A stretch of 21,044 bases of DNA from positions 67,501 through 88,544 of the forward strand of contig JABUQX010032653.1 in assembly GCA_015478945.1 (NCBI GenBank), in the 5' to 3' direction. Source of the DNA: Trachelipus rathkii (Eukaryota > Arthropoda > Malacostraca > Isopoda > Trachelipodidae). This document shows, piece by piece, positions 1 through 9,017 of this stretch. Both the position numbers and the translations under genes were made by a program. Within the stretch, counting starts at the first letter, position 1. Each line of letters begins with the position of its first letter. Under the pieces are notes generated by a model. The model saw only the letters and a list, made by a program, of their open reading frames with translations. It ran no database searches and had not been told where the DNA came from.

Positions 1-5
1 TAATA

Positions 6-275
6 TCTGCTCCCTTGCGAAAAAAAAATGACCCATGTGTCAGGGGTCTTTAAAAATATTTTATGAATATTGAAATTCTGCTGAATGGGTCAATCATATT
101 TTTTTCTGCGGGTCACTTTTGATCCGAGAGTCGGGGGTTACCGCCCAGTTCTCTATACTGTTTGAATGTCTGCTTCCTTAGGAGCAAAAAAAAAATGGCC
201 CACGTGTCAGAGGGTTGTTGATAATTGCTTTACTTTGTGGTATTATCAACTTCCTTATGAATATTATTAAAAAGC
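6..275. repeat. Two diverged direct repeat copies, offset 163 bp
   Basis: A segment starting TCTGCTCCCTT at 6 recurs as TCTGCTTCCTT at 169. Each copy runs into an A-run followed by TGACCCATGTGTCAG or TGGCCCACGTGTCAG. A second shared block, TTATGAATATT, follows near 61 and again near 254, so the second copy carries roughly 30 extra bases. Between the copies are further GGGTCA motifs next to T-runs (around 87-120). The GGGTCA/TGACCC plus homopolymer style matches the minisatellite module inside the large inverted repeat at 7450-7870 and 13690-14240, so this may be a distant relative. No coding content is seen. Confidence 0.6.
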
Positions 276-385
276 CCAGCGCTGAGCAGATAGGAATTTG
301 AAATAGATTGAGATATTAATTCTATTTTGATCAGAAAATAAATATGATAATTTTTAAATTCTTTTAATTTTCCTTAAATCTGGTC

Positions 386-505
<120 letters not shown>

Positions 506-544
506 ATATACTCGTAAATAATTTAATAACTTATTCCTTTAATT

Positions 545-546
<2 letters not shown>

Positions 547-631
<85 letters not shown>
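547..631. repeat. (CT)42 microsatellite
   Basis: An uninterrupted CT dinucleotide run of 85 bases. It is the reverse complement in kind of the (GA)36 run that starts 103 bases downstream, so the two can pair as an intrastrand hairpin. A pure homopurine/homopyrimidine tract of this length can also form triplex (H-DNA) structures; that is established for such tracts in general, not shown here. Confidence 0.98.
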
Positions 632-635
<4 letters not shown>

Positions 636-732
636 CTGAACTTGTGATATTTCAAATTTAAAATTGTTTTTCATTGAAAATACTTTTAAGTTTATTGAAT
701 TTGAAAATGTGGGAGTATTTAATAAAAAAAAG

Positions 733-734
<2 letters not shown>

Positions 735-806
<72 letters not shown>
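735..806. repeat. (GA)36 microsatellite
   Basis: An uninterrupted GA run of 72 bases, inverted relative to the (CT)42 run upstream. The 62-codon frame spanning it is Arg-Glu low-complexity translation of the microsatellite and is not treated as a gene. Confidence 0.98.
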
Positions 807-809
<3 letters not shown>

Positions 810-974
810 CTAAAATTTTGAATTTAAAAATTGATGATTATCATATTTGTATTCCAATGTAAATATTATAAATAATAAATAATACCGTTGATAATAATAA
901 TACGAGTAGTTATATTTTTAATAATACAAGGTTATTATTTTGTTCGCAAAAATAAAAAACTGAGAAGTTTAAGA

Positions 975-1493
975 TTGAACATCCTAATTTAAAGGGGTTA
1001 GTTTCGTCCACAGTTCATTGTTTCCTGTAGCTGCGTGTATCACGTATCACAAACAGAGGGGCATCTTTTGGAACGAGTGTATTTTTAATATGATACACAG
1101 AATAGAATGATGTGTAGTTCGAAGCAGGTTGTAACATCAATGTGAAAAGTGGAACGGATTGAGGTGTAGTTTGAACATCCTATTTTAAAGGGGTTAGTTT
1201 CGTTCACAGTTCATTGTTTCCTGTAGCTGCGTGTATCACGTATCACAAACAGAGGGTTATCTTTTGGAACGAGTGTATTTTTAATATGATATACAGAATT
1301 GAATGATGTGTAGTTCGAAGCAGGTGGTAACATCAATGTGAAAAGTGGAACGGATTGAGGTGTGTAGTTTGAAACAGGTTGTACTATCAATATGATAAAT
1401 GGAATGGAGTAAGTTACAATTTGAAAAGAGTTGTATCATTTATTTGATACGCGATTGGAGTGAGATGATGTTTGAAACGGGTATTATTATTAT
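975..1493. repeat. 196-bp tandem duplication with nested ~52-bp units
   Basis: TTGAACATCC at 975 recurs at 1171, and the whole intervening 196 bases are repeated nearly identically to about 1368. Inside each copy is a shorter unit beginning TGTGTAGTT(C/T)GAA and running through CAGGTTGTAACATCAATG to GGATTGAGG. Copies of this shorter unit start at about 1111, 1307, 1361, 1412 and 1464, spaced 51-54 bases where adjacent, and decay towards the right. The array therefore looks like a minisatellite in which a larger higher-order unit was recently duplicated. No function is recognised. Confidence 0.85.
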
Positions 1494-3392
1494 CCATCCA
1501 ATCTTTAAACAAAGAGAATTGAAATTGTACTGGGACAGGTAACTTTGGAATCACCAAGGCGATGAAAAGCTCTATCAAAATCTTGCGCAGCAATATCGAA
1601 CAGAGACACTTGGTCCCTGTTTGGGTGCTAAAAATTTAATTATAATGTAAGGGAGTGTTGGAATGGAGGAGTAGAAAAGTGTGGGAGAAACTAGGGACAA
1701 AAAGGAGGAGGAGGCATTTATTTCTTTCATATAATTTATGCCTGTATAATCAATAATTCCAGTTCCTTAGCTATAATCAAAAGTTTTATATTAAGAATAG
1801 TGAATGATAAGTACAATTACCTTTATTCTTATTGACCACTTCAGAGACTAGGAGAATGACAATGACCACGGCTGAGTAACAAAATCTGTAGACCATATGA
1901 GACAAGCATTAACTTTCCCCAATGAAAGGTAGATAGTTGGACCAAATGTAAGTTCAGTATCACTGTCAGAATATGCATCGTCTTTGATAAGCTTCTTTTA
2001 TAATTATGTTACATGGTGGCCTCAATATTAAATAAACAAGGGAAAAGAAAACACTAGGGAAACATACTTACAATTTAATATGCAAATCATTGACTACCAT
2101 TTGTAGTATTAAGTGAAGAATAAGATGCGACTTTTCAATGTGATTAATGCACAGAGAACTGACAATTTATTACGATTAAGTTACCACCAATATACAATGA
2201 ATATAGTTACTCAATAATTTATAGAGAAATAAGGATATCAATAAATAAAAAGCAGGTAATAAAGTTTGGAATGGGATTCCGAATATAACAAGACTAAATG
2301 ATAAACCTGAGAACAGGATTACGAACACAAATAGAACTCTGAGATAAATCTTGGAACAGGATTCTGGATTTCGGACTTGTAAAATGGAGGTGAAAAGATG
2401 CTCGTAAATATGATTAATTACTAAACTTGTTTTCCTATATGTGAGTGTCTTCTAATCTAGATTAGCAGCTATTTAGAATCCAGCAGAAGAATTAGAAGTT
2501 GTAATTCCATAATGAAATTGCGATTCCGGGTATAAATTCAAAATCAGCGATGGATTCAAAACCAGTATAAATTCGAACCCCAGAAAAAAAAAAACTTTTT
2601 GAGCCCAAGTCAAAAAACCTGAAAGAGAATTACATTTTGAATGCTCTTTCAATACCAAATTTCTTACAAATGATAATATTTAAAGATGATTCAGATACAT
2701 ACCCTTTCCACAAGTATCGTTGCTGAAAAGTGTTCTTGGTATTCTGGAAAATGATCTCGAAACCTACTAAGAATAGTGAGCTGCTATCTGTAACAATTGA
2801 ACAACTTACGTTTCCTATGGATTTATACATAGACAACCTATATAAATCATCATCACAATATAATCATTTTAGTCAGTGAAATATTTATTCTGATCTTACG
2901 TTTCAAGTATTGTGATGCTTTTGATAGCACACACTCAATATCCAAGTGCGATAATTTATATTATCATACACACAACAAATCACAAAATAAATTTCACAAT
3001 ATTACTCAGAACCTAAGAAAAAACTATGATTAATGTGTTCAAGTTTCTAGTTATGACAACTACAACATTTAATAATCATGTAGTAATATTTCTGTTACCT
3101 TATTTAATTTACAAAAATAGACTCTCAAAACAAGGATAGAGAATTTGACAACTGTATTAAACTATCAAAAATAACCATGATAAATAACAATAATGGCGCT
3201 ATACAAGATTTAGTAATGAGCACCATTACAAAGTGTCTGCAAATAGTGAAAATCAAGATTTTGGTCCACCCCTATTGCTTAAATATAAACCTTGCAAAAA
3301 TTCCTTTGGGTGAAAATTTATGATAGAGACAATAGAGGAAATCCAAGTAAAATTGCTGTCGAAGCTCTCGGACAAATATAGTAGGGAAGAGG
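1494..3392. other. AT-rich DNA, no recognised gene
   Basis: This 1.9-kb stretch holds only short open frames on both strands. I see no conserved protein family, tRNA boxes or long repeat. Faint repetition of GAACAGGATT and GGATTC-type motifs occurs between about 2265 and 2390, too diverged to define a unit. The two 60-70 codon frames on the minus strand (2473-2658 and 2630-2836) are hydrophobic or low-information and look like chance frames. Confidence 0.6.
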
Positions 3393-3767
3393 TCAGCATG
3401 GTAAAAATAGAAGAAAGTCTAGGAATGGTACAGATGCCTCTAAACCATTAGACAGGCTCCCCTTACGCACGAACACCCAATAAATATAATACAAATGTAA
3501 AATAAAAATCAATAGATTTCTCTGGGGGGTGTTGAACAAATATCCCTGTTTAGTAGTAAAATCCGATGGAAAATTTAAGTTAAGTCGCAGAGATAGAGAG
3601 TCATGGGAGTTTGAAAGTAGGGGATAGTTTATTAGTCTCTTAGCTTTCGACTCAACTCTATCAGAAAATAGGGATCGAATGTCGGGGAAGGAGTAGAGAA
3701 CCCGCCCCCTCACCCTCGCCGCACCACGATAGCCATGTTTTGTCGTGTGGACAGGTACTCCAAACAA
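3393..3767 (-). other. Unidentified 124-codon open frame
   Basis: This is the longest frame in the window that is not low-complexity. The product would begin MFGVPVHTTKHGYRGAARVR, a basic segment, and carries one hydrophobic stretch near residues 84-100 (NLLIFILHLYYIYWVFV) that could be membrane-spanning or chance from T-rich DNA. No domain, catalytic motif or family is recognised. The stretch has a somewhat higher GC content than its flanks, so it could be a fragment of an old dispersed element. It has no recognisable promoter or splice context. Coding status is doubtful. Confidence 0.15.
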
Positions 3768-4986
3768 AGGTTAGCGAAATAAATGACGGTCGTTATGTAA
3801 CAAATGGAGAGTTCATGTGCAGAAAACAAAATCTAATCGACTAGCTTTGGGGTTTTTGCCCCTGCCACACCAGACTCCGATACTCCCAGCATCTTGAAAT
3901 GGTCCAATTTTATGGTCTTTAATCGTAATACGTTCGCACCAAATGACAATTCCAGAAATTTTCTGACAAGTAATTTTCCAACGGATGCAAACGCATGAAG
4001 ACGAGAAATGGCAGTCCTAGTATTAATTCAATATAGATAAGGGTTGGCATTGGATACAGATATTGAAATGAGATTAGCAAGAATGGAGAGAATTGAGCAA
4101 ATCGGGTAGACCCCGTAATATGAAACAAGAGATAGAGAAAATACACGAGGAGAATTGTTAATAGGAAAAAAGTAACATGAAGTTGGAAGATAGAGCAGAC
4201 CTGAAAAGAACCACATAATAGAAAATAGGAAAGAATGATCATATCCTTTTATTCATTACCGTAGTACTGATATTGGAACGTAATCATAGATAAAGAAAAA
4301 TTGAACGAAAACAGCAAAAGAAAAAAACTTAGACAATTGTGTTGAATATAACAGAGCAGTGACAAAATCGTATTAGCAAACACCGTGATGCTTCTCTCGA
4401 TGGCTATAGTGTTTTCTCCTACCTTATAACCATTGTTTTCTAGAATGTTATGTTCCGATTTAATTTTTAATGTCACTATGCTCTCTACAAATCGCCTTCC
4501 GACCACACATTTATTTGTTGTCTGAATATTTTAATTAGAAACCAAATGAAAATATGAAGAAAGAAAGAGAGAAGATGAAATACGAAGAGAAGCACCCCTA
4601 TCAGAATGCGCTTTTAATGATTTAGCTGATTAAAGATACAGGTGATATGATAACGCAAAAAAAAAAAAAAGAAGCATGGTTAAAAGATTAGAAACAAAAC
4701 TAAGATGTTATGGAATATGTATGTTGGGTGTTGTGGTGAGGTGGTGCGCATATTTCTCATTCACAAATGAATAAAGACGAAAAGTTTTCTAAGAAGAGAA
4801 TAAAAGGAATTCAAGGACTAGTTGAGAAGTCTGAAATAATCTCTAGATTATTTTTTATGATAATTATTATAATTTTATATATTTACTGTTAAATTAAATA
4901 GTTATGATCTTACCCAGTAGAAAGTGGTGACAGTTCTGTTAATTAAAATATATATAATGCTACAGATATTCAACTAAAACACGAGA
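3768..4986. other. AT-rich DNA, no recognised gene
   Basis: Minus-strand frames here (3919-4242, 4028-4216, 4249-4506) are hydrophobic, overlap one another or lie in AT-rich sequence, and match no family I recognise. An A-run is present near 4656-4670. A short GGGG-TTTTTG-CCCC hairpin lies near 3848-3861, with no gene to terminate. Nothing else is supported. Confidence 0.55.
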
Positions 4987-5025
4987 ATGGACCTCGGAGG
5001 GGAGTTTATTGAATTCCATAAAGAG
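4987..5025 (+). other. Possible tiny first exon (speculative)
   Basis: An ATG at 4987 in the context CGAGAATGG opens 13 codons reading MDLGGEFIEFHKE, followed at once by GTAAG at 5026, a good splice-donor match. A T-rich tract ending TTTTTAG at 5080 could be an acceptor for a 55-base intron, but the frame then stops after three codons. The unspliced frame stops after 23 codons. The segment is less AT-biased than its surroundings, which is why it is listed. Chance is at least as likely, and no downstream exon could be assigned. Confidence 0.12.
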
Positions 5026-5660
5026 GTAAGATTTCATTTCCATCAATATGAAAATTGATCTTTCTTATATATATTTTTAGCTGGCTGATTAATTAAATCA
5101 TATTTAGTTTTTTGCAAAGTCTTTATGACAGGATGCTAATAACGTTGTATGTGCATTTTAGTGTTGTTAGAATATTATTAATAAGAAGTAAAGTTAATAA
5201 TGTAAAGTGCTGTTAATTTAGTTCTTGAGCTTCCATCAAACTCAAAAGTAAACCCTGTGGACCGCCACAATCGTTTTTGGTACAATCATGTTTATTATTA
5301 ATATTGATTGTAAATCAGATTAAGCAATAGGTCAGGTGCTAATTTTTGTGAATTTTACAATGTAAAATGTTGTTCGAATGATTTTTCCATGTTCTGAGTA
5401 TCCTGGTTTAGTGCTATGGTAAATTTTCATAGTTTCCATGCTTGGTACCAGTCACCACAGACACCCAAAGGAAAAAATTTAGAAAAGTCAGCTGTTGTCT
5501 CTAGCCAGTTTTTGTTTGCTTACTTTTAGGTTATACGAGTCCGTCTCTGTCTTAAAATATTAGTTTTCCTAGGTGTCTTCTGTCTGTTCGCTATCATAGG
5601 TCTTCGTTTTACAAGGTAATTGAATATTTTTCAAATGGTAATTGAATCCCGAAAAGATGA
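5026..5660. other. AT-rich DNA, no recognised gene
   Basis: No gene, RNA or repeat is recognised. The sequence is AT-rich and leads into the polypyrimidine tract. Confidence 0.5.
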
Positions 5661-6048
5661 GTCTTCTCGTCTTCTCTTTTCTCTCTTCTCTTCTCCTCTT
5701 CTTCTCTTTCTCTCTCTTCTTCTTTCTCATCTCTCACACATCTCTCTCTCTCTAACTCTCTACCTCTCCTACTCTCTAAAAGATAAACCTACTCTCTCTC
5801 TCTTCTCACTATAACATTAACTATTATACATACACCAACTCCTCGTCGGGTCGTGGCTCATCTCTCTAACTTTTCTCTTTCTACTCTCTACTCTCTCTCT
5901 CTCTTCTCTCCTCTCTCTCTCTCTCTCTCATCTCTTCTCTCGTCACATTATACATCACCTCTCTCTCCTTCTCTCCTCCTCTCTCTCTTCTGCTCTCTCT
6001 CTTCTCTCTTTCTCTCTCTCGCAAGTTATCACACACAACCTTCTCCGG

Positions 6049-6079
<31 letters not shown>

Positions 6080-6148
6080 CTCATCTCTCTCTTCTCTGCC
6101 TCTTCTTTCGCTTCTCTCTCTTCTCTCTCTCTCCTTTCTCTTCTCTCA
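5661..6148. repeat. Polypyrimidine tract of CT/TCTCC units
   Basis: Nearly 500 bases of C+T on the plus strand in irregular CTCT, TTCTC and CTCC units. It is broken by an ordinary-sequence interruption at about 5810-5857 and by small purine-containing islets such as CACACA near 6030. Long Ser/Leu frames on the plus strand and Arg/Glu frames on the minus strand are translations of this low-complexity sequence and are not genes. Repeated TCTCTCTTCTC segments suggest a decayed (CT)n microsatellite. Confidence 0.9.
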
Positions 6149-6898
6149 TTACAGTAGCTGTTGAATAAGATCAAATTAGAAATCAAAGGAAAAGACTACA
6201 TTAAAAATAACAGGAGAAGATGCAGAAGGAGGGATCGGGACGGTAGTGTATCTTGTGTCAATGTGATATTATCTTATCAATACAGTAACTAACCGACTGA
6301 TGCGTCTGAGAATATGGGACATGGTTTGATACTCGTCATATCTTCTGGTGTAGCAATTTACTCTAGAGAAGTTCCCTTCTAGGAGATTTATAGCTCTAAT
6401 GCCCTTGGGTTTGGTAAAACTTTTTTATATTATCTCCCATTTTCTTTGAGGATGCCCTAGCAACCGTTGTATATTTTTATTTAGCTAATAATTTTGATTT
6501 ACCAATTTTACAAAGTTATAACTGAGGGTCCTATATTAAGAGCACGAAAACGACCAAAAATTCCTAAATCCAAAAATTCCAAATTTTTAATCCTAAATCC
6601 ATTCAAAAATCCTGTATTTGAAAATTCCAGAATCTTCAATTCTACTGAATAAACATCCCAACCCATTGATTGAATTAGAGAGGAAATTAAAGCTGATAAC
6701 GTGTCAATTAGGAATTTTATTTTTATATTGTATTAGGAATTATCAGAAATAAATTTCGTTTAGTATATCGAATTTTAACTTTCTAAGCCAGACGCTTAAA
6801 TTGAAAAGAATATCCTTCTAGATTGAGACAATACCTGAAATAAATACCTGAAAACTGGGAGCTTTTAAACTATTCGTTGAAGACATCTTTTTTGGGAA
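6149..6898. other. AT-rich DNA with short AAATTCC repeats
   Basis: No gene is recognised. Between about 6550 and 6645, short AAATTCC and TCCTAAATCC motifs recur five or six times at irregular spacing of 10-20 bases, a weak minisatellite. The rest is unremarkable AT-rich sequence leading to the tRNA-like segment at the left edge of the inverted repeat. Confidence 0.5.
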
Positions 6899-6979
6899 AC
6901 GTGGATGGTCTAGTGTTAAGCGCCGGTCACTGTTAACTCAGCACGCGGAGTTCAAGTGTTCAAATCCCGCTGCTCGCCA
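6899..6979 (+). repeat. Degenerate tRNA-like sequence (SINE-head-like)
   Basis: TGGTCTAGTGT at 6906-6916 resembles a tRNA A box (D arm). TGTTCAAATCC at 6957-6967 matches a B box (T arm), and the segment ends GCTGCTCGCCA at 6979. A central CACTGTTAACTCA resembles an anticodon loop. The acceptor stem does not pair: the seven bases before the A box are not complementary to those before the terminal CCA, and the box spacing is long. An intact tRNA gene is therefore unlikely. A tRNA-derived retroposon head or tRNA pseudogene fits better. It abuts the outer edge of the left inverted arm. The equivalent position on the right (14845-14880) keeps at most a badly decayed trace. Confidence 0.5.
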
Positions 6980-7022
6980 AAAACCCCCCGACGGACGGAA
7001 AAAAACCACCTACCTGACCGAC

Positions 7023-7140
7023 CTACCTCAACCTTTTTTTGACCGTGACCTTTTTTGAACCCAAAAAAACCCACCTTGACCTTTTTGGGCCTTTACCATT
7101 TTTTGGGCCCTTGACCTTTTTTCGACCCAACCCTTTGGTT
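7023..7140. repeat. TTGACC/T-run minisatellite, left arm
   Basis: Units of roughly 25-30 bases of the type GACCTTTTTTGAACCC or TTGACCTTTTTGGGCC follow one another about four times. The mirror region is about 14531-14800 in the right arm, where the order is still recognisable but the sequence is much more diverged. The minus-strand frame over this and the next block reads as a Gly-Phe-Ser-Lys repeat and is not a gene. Confidence 0.7.
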
Positions 7141-7149
7141 CTTCCGATG

Positions 7150-7366
7150 GGGTTTTTGAGAACCCTAATTTTGGAGAACCCTAATTTTTGAAGAACCCTA
7201 ATTTTTGAGAACCCTAATTTTTTGAGAACCCTAATTTTTTGAGACGCCAAATTTTTTTGAGAACCCAAATTTTTTGAGAAGCCAAAATTTTTTGAGAACC
7301 CAAATTTTTTTGAGAAACCCAAATTTTTTGGCAAACCCTAATTTTTGAGCAACCCTAATTTTTTCA
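7150..7366. repeat. 18-20 bp minisatellite, AACCCTAATTTTTTGAG unit
   Basis: About eleven units of the form GAGAACCCTAATTTTT, with T-run length changes and a CCTAA-to-CCAAA shift in the middle copies. The reverse complement is found at about 14345-14530 with stronger decay. The AACCCTAA core recalls telomere repeats, but the period and T-runs do not fit a telomeric array. Confidence 0.9.
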
Positions 7367-7449
7367 ACCTTTCGAAGAAAGGGTGCGCCAAAACGGTTCG
7401 TCAGCAACCGTTGTGTACGTATCTACCCCTATTTTTACGCCCCTAATTT

Positions 7450-7870
7450 TTTCGATCATTGGGCCATTTTTAGCCCACGGTAATTTTTAGGTAACCTTTA
7501 GGGGCTTAGCCTTTTTGATGTCGTGTACTGTGACCACTAATTTTTTCGACCAAACCCTTTGGTCTTCCATGGGTCATTTTTTAGCCCACGTAATTTTTGG
7601 TCAATCGTGGGTCAATTTTGCCACGGTAATTTTGGCTACTCTTTGGTCTTCCATGGGTCAGATTTTGGCCCACGGTAAATTTTTGTCAACCTTGGTCTTC
7701 CATGGGTCATTTTTTTGCCCACATGGGTAATTTTTGATACTTCCTTGTAGGGGCTTATGCCCTATTTTTTGATGTTCTTTACCGTTGTGTTGACCAGTGA
7801 GTATTTGGCATTAACCTTGCGTAACACCTAATGCGCGTCATTTTTTGACCCACGCCAATTTTTGGCCACT
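7450..7870. repeat. GGGTCA-T-run-GCCCAC minisatellite, left arm
   Basis: Repeated units of about 42-49 bases of the pattern GGTCTTCCATGGGTCATTTTT, then GCCCACGGTAATTTTTGG. The GGTCTTCCATGGGTC phrase occurs near 7561, 7645 and 7694. The GGGTCA and TGACCC/GCCCAC halves are partly self-complementary across the T-run. A divergent related patch lies at 8110-8260. The reverse complement occupies 13690-14240 and 13216-13400. Confidence 0.9.
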
Positions 7871-7942
7871 CGTGCCCCACCCGTCACATATTTCGTCCTA
7901 ACTTGAACGCACTGTATGGGATCTATCCTAACTTGGAACACC

Positions 7943-7956
7943 TACACACACCACAC

Positions 7957-8001
<45 letters not shown>

Positions 8002-8100
8002 TATCCACACATTCACTATGACACTTATACACACATTCACTATGACACTTACATTTACCCATAGACACTTACATTTACACTTATTCACACGTACAAACAC
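7943..8100. repeat. (AC)n microsatellite plus ACACTTAYAC units
   Basis: A (CA)n run (pure about 7964-7998) is followed by tandem CACTTATACACACATTCACTATGA-type units of 24-26 bases, decaying to CACTTACATTTA. The mirror segment at 13401-13560 keeps the ATAAGTGTCATA units, but its dinucleotide tract is replaced by GCTGCCTGC-type sequence. Confidence 0.85.
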
Positions 8101-8326
8101 ACGACCAACCTTTTGGTCTTTCCATGGGTCAATTACCACTGTAATTTTTTGTCCTTCCTTTAGGCACTTAGCCCTTTTTTGATGTCTTAACCTTGTTTGC
8201 CCATGATATTCGCCCTTGCCTTTGCCATATACCATGGGTCCAATTTTGACCCACGCTAACTTGATGGCTTTGATGGTTCCCAATCACCGTAAGAAGTACC
8301 TAGTGATGTTCTATTAGTGTTCTATG

Positions 8327-8480
8327 AGTATTAGATGAGTGCCAGGTGAGTGCCAGGTGAGTGCCAAGTGAGTGCCAATGAGTGCCAATGAGTGCCAAAG
8401 TGATTGCCAATGAGTGCCTTAAGTTAGTGTTTTACCACATAAGTGCCAAGTGGTGCCCACATTAGTGCCCAACTGAATTG
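8327..8480. repeat. 11-12 bp minisatellite, GTGAGTGCCAA unit
   Basis: About a dozen units of GTGAGTGCCA(A/G), clean at the left (8334-8400) and looser to about 8480. The mirror array TTGGCACTCAC lies at 12961-13140. The arrays are joined in both arms to the same flanking sequence, showing that they were duplicated together with their surroundings. Confidence 0.9.
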
Positions 8481-8483
8481 CCA

Positions 8484-8620
8484 CTTTTTTCAAGCCTAGC
8501 CCTGACCCTAGAATACCCTAAATATGGGGTAGTCTACCCTAGGTAATAAAGGTATTGAGGCATTCGATTGGTGTATATTACAAGGTTGCTAGGATGCTTC
8601 CTTACATCAGTTAGTCTTTT
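8484..8620. repeat. Non-tandem module shared by both arms, left copy
   Basis: This segment is not made of short tandem units, yet its reverse complement is found at about 12790-12965. Shared phrases in order are CAAGCC, GGTATTGAGGCATTCGATTGGTGTA against its diverged partner, ATTAC, GCTTCCT and TTTTTCTAACACTTATACAC. It is the best evidence that the arms derive from one composite ancestral sequence and were not brought together as separate simple repeats. Confidence 0.8.
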
Positions 8621-8765
8621 TTCTAACACTTATACACTTATACACTACGACACTTACCCACTATGACACTTATAAGCACTACACTCTCCAATAGACACTT
8701 ACCTTAAACCATATACACTTACAACTCACACCCACACACAGATACCACTTACACTCACACACTCG
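8621..8765. repeat. CACTTATAC minisatellite, left arm
   Basis: Irregular tandem CACTTATACACTA/CACTTACACTCACAC units. Closely similar units occur at 7990-8100 and again in the central region at 10300-10620. The mirror block at about 12620-12795 shows AAGTGTATAAGTGTATAAG. Confidence 0.75.
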
Positions 8766-8965
8766 ATATTTTGATGCCTCAACTTTGATGCCTCACGACT
8801 TGATGCCACTCAACTTTATGCCCCAGGCAATAAATGTCTCGCATTTGATGTCAACCTTTGAAGGTTGATCTTGATGACTCATCTTTGATGTAACGTCCCT
8901 CTTTGATAGCGTCTATTATGATGATTCATCTTTGATGAAAATCATCTGTGATGGCTCATCTCTAC
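8766..8965. repeat. TTTGATG(CCTCA) minisatellite, left arm
   Basis: Roughly 14-bp units of ACTTTGATGCCTCA at the left grade into CATCTTTGATG and GATGACTCAT forms at the right, ending GATGGCTCATCTCTACC. Two mirror arrays occur in the right arm, at about 11765-11905 and 12360-12610, each next to a GC-rich block. The module pair was therefore duplicated in tandem there. Confidence 0.8.
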
Positions 8966-9017
8966 CCCACATCATAGAACAGAGTTAATATTAATGTCTT
9001 CCCTTGGTTCATAAAGT

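Noticed and set aside
674..862. 62-codon plus-strand frame rich in Arg-Glu
   Set aside because: It is the translation of the (GA)36 microsatellite with chance flanks.
2565..2590. Minus-strand B box, GGTTCGAAT
   Set aside because: The last bases do not match the B-box consensus and no A box lies upstream.
3848..3861. Terminator-like GGGG/CCCC hairpin
   Set aside because: It is short, has no T-tail in the right place and no gene beside it.
3919..4506. Overlapping hydrophobic minus-strand frames resembling membrane segments
   Set aside because: T-rich antisense DNA gives hydrophobic residues by composition; the frames overlap each other and show no family motif.
5853..6186. Ser/Leu-rich plus-strand and Arg/Glu-rich minus-strand frames of about 100 codons
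   Set aside because: Both are translations of the polypyrimidine tract; frames stay open only because the sequence is low-complexity.
7023..7334. 103-codon minus-strand frame with repeated Gly-Phe-Ser-Lys
   Set aside because: The repeat in the protein follows the 18-20 bp minisatellite, and the mirror array in the right arm does not keep it open.
7150..7366. Telomere-like array because of AACCCTAA
   Set aside because: The period is 18-20 bases with long T-runs, not five or six bases, and it sits inside an inverted repeat module.
7916..8283. Thr/His-rich and Val/Cys-rich frames on opposite strands
   Set aside because: They are translations of (AC)n and ACACTTA repeats.
8327..8480. CRISPR-like array of short repeats
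   Set aside because: The units are directly contiguous 11-12 bp repeats without unique spacers, in eukaryotic-style DNA.
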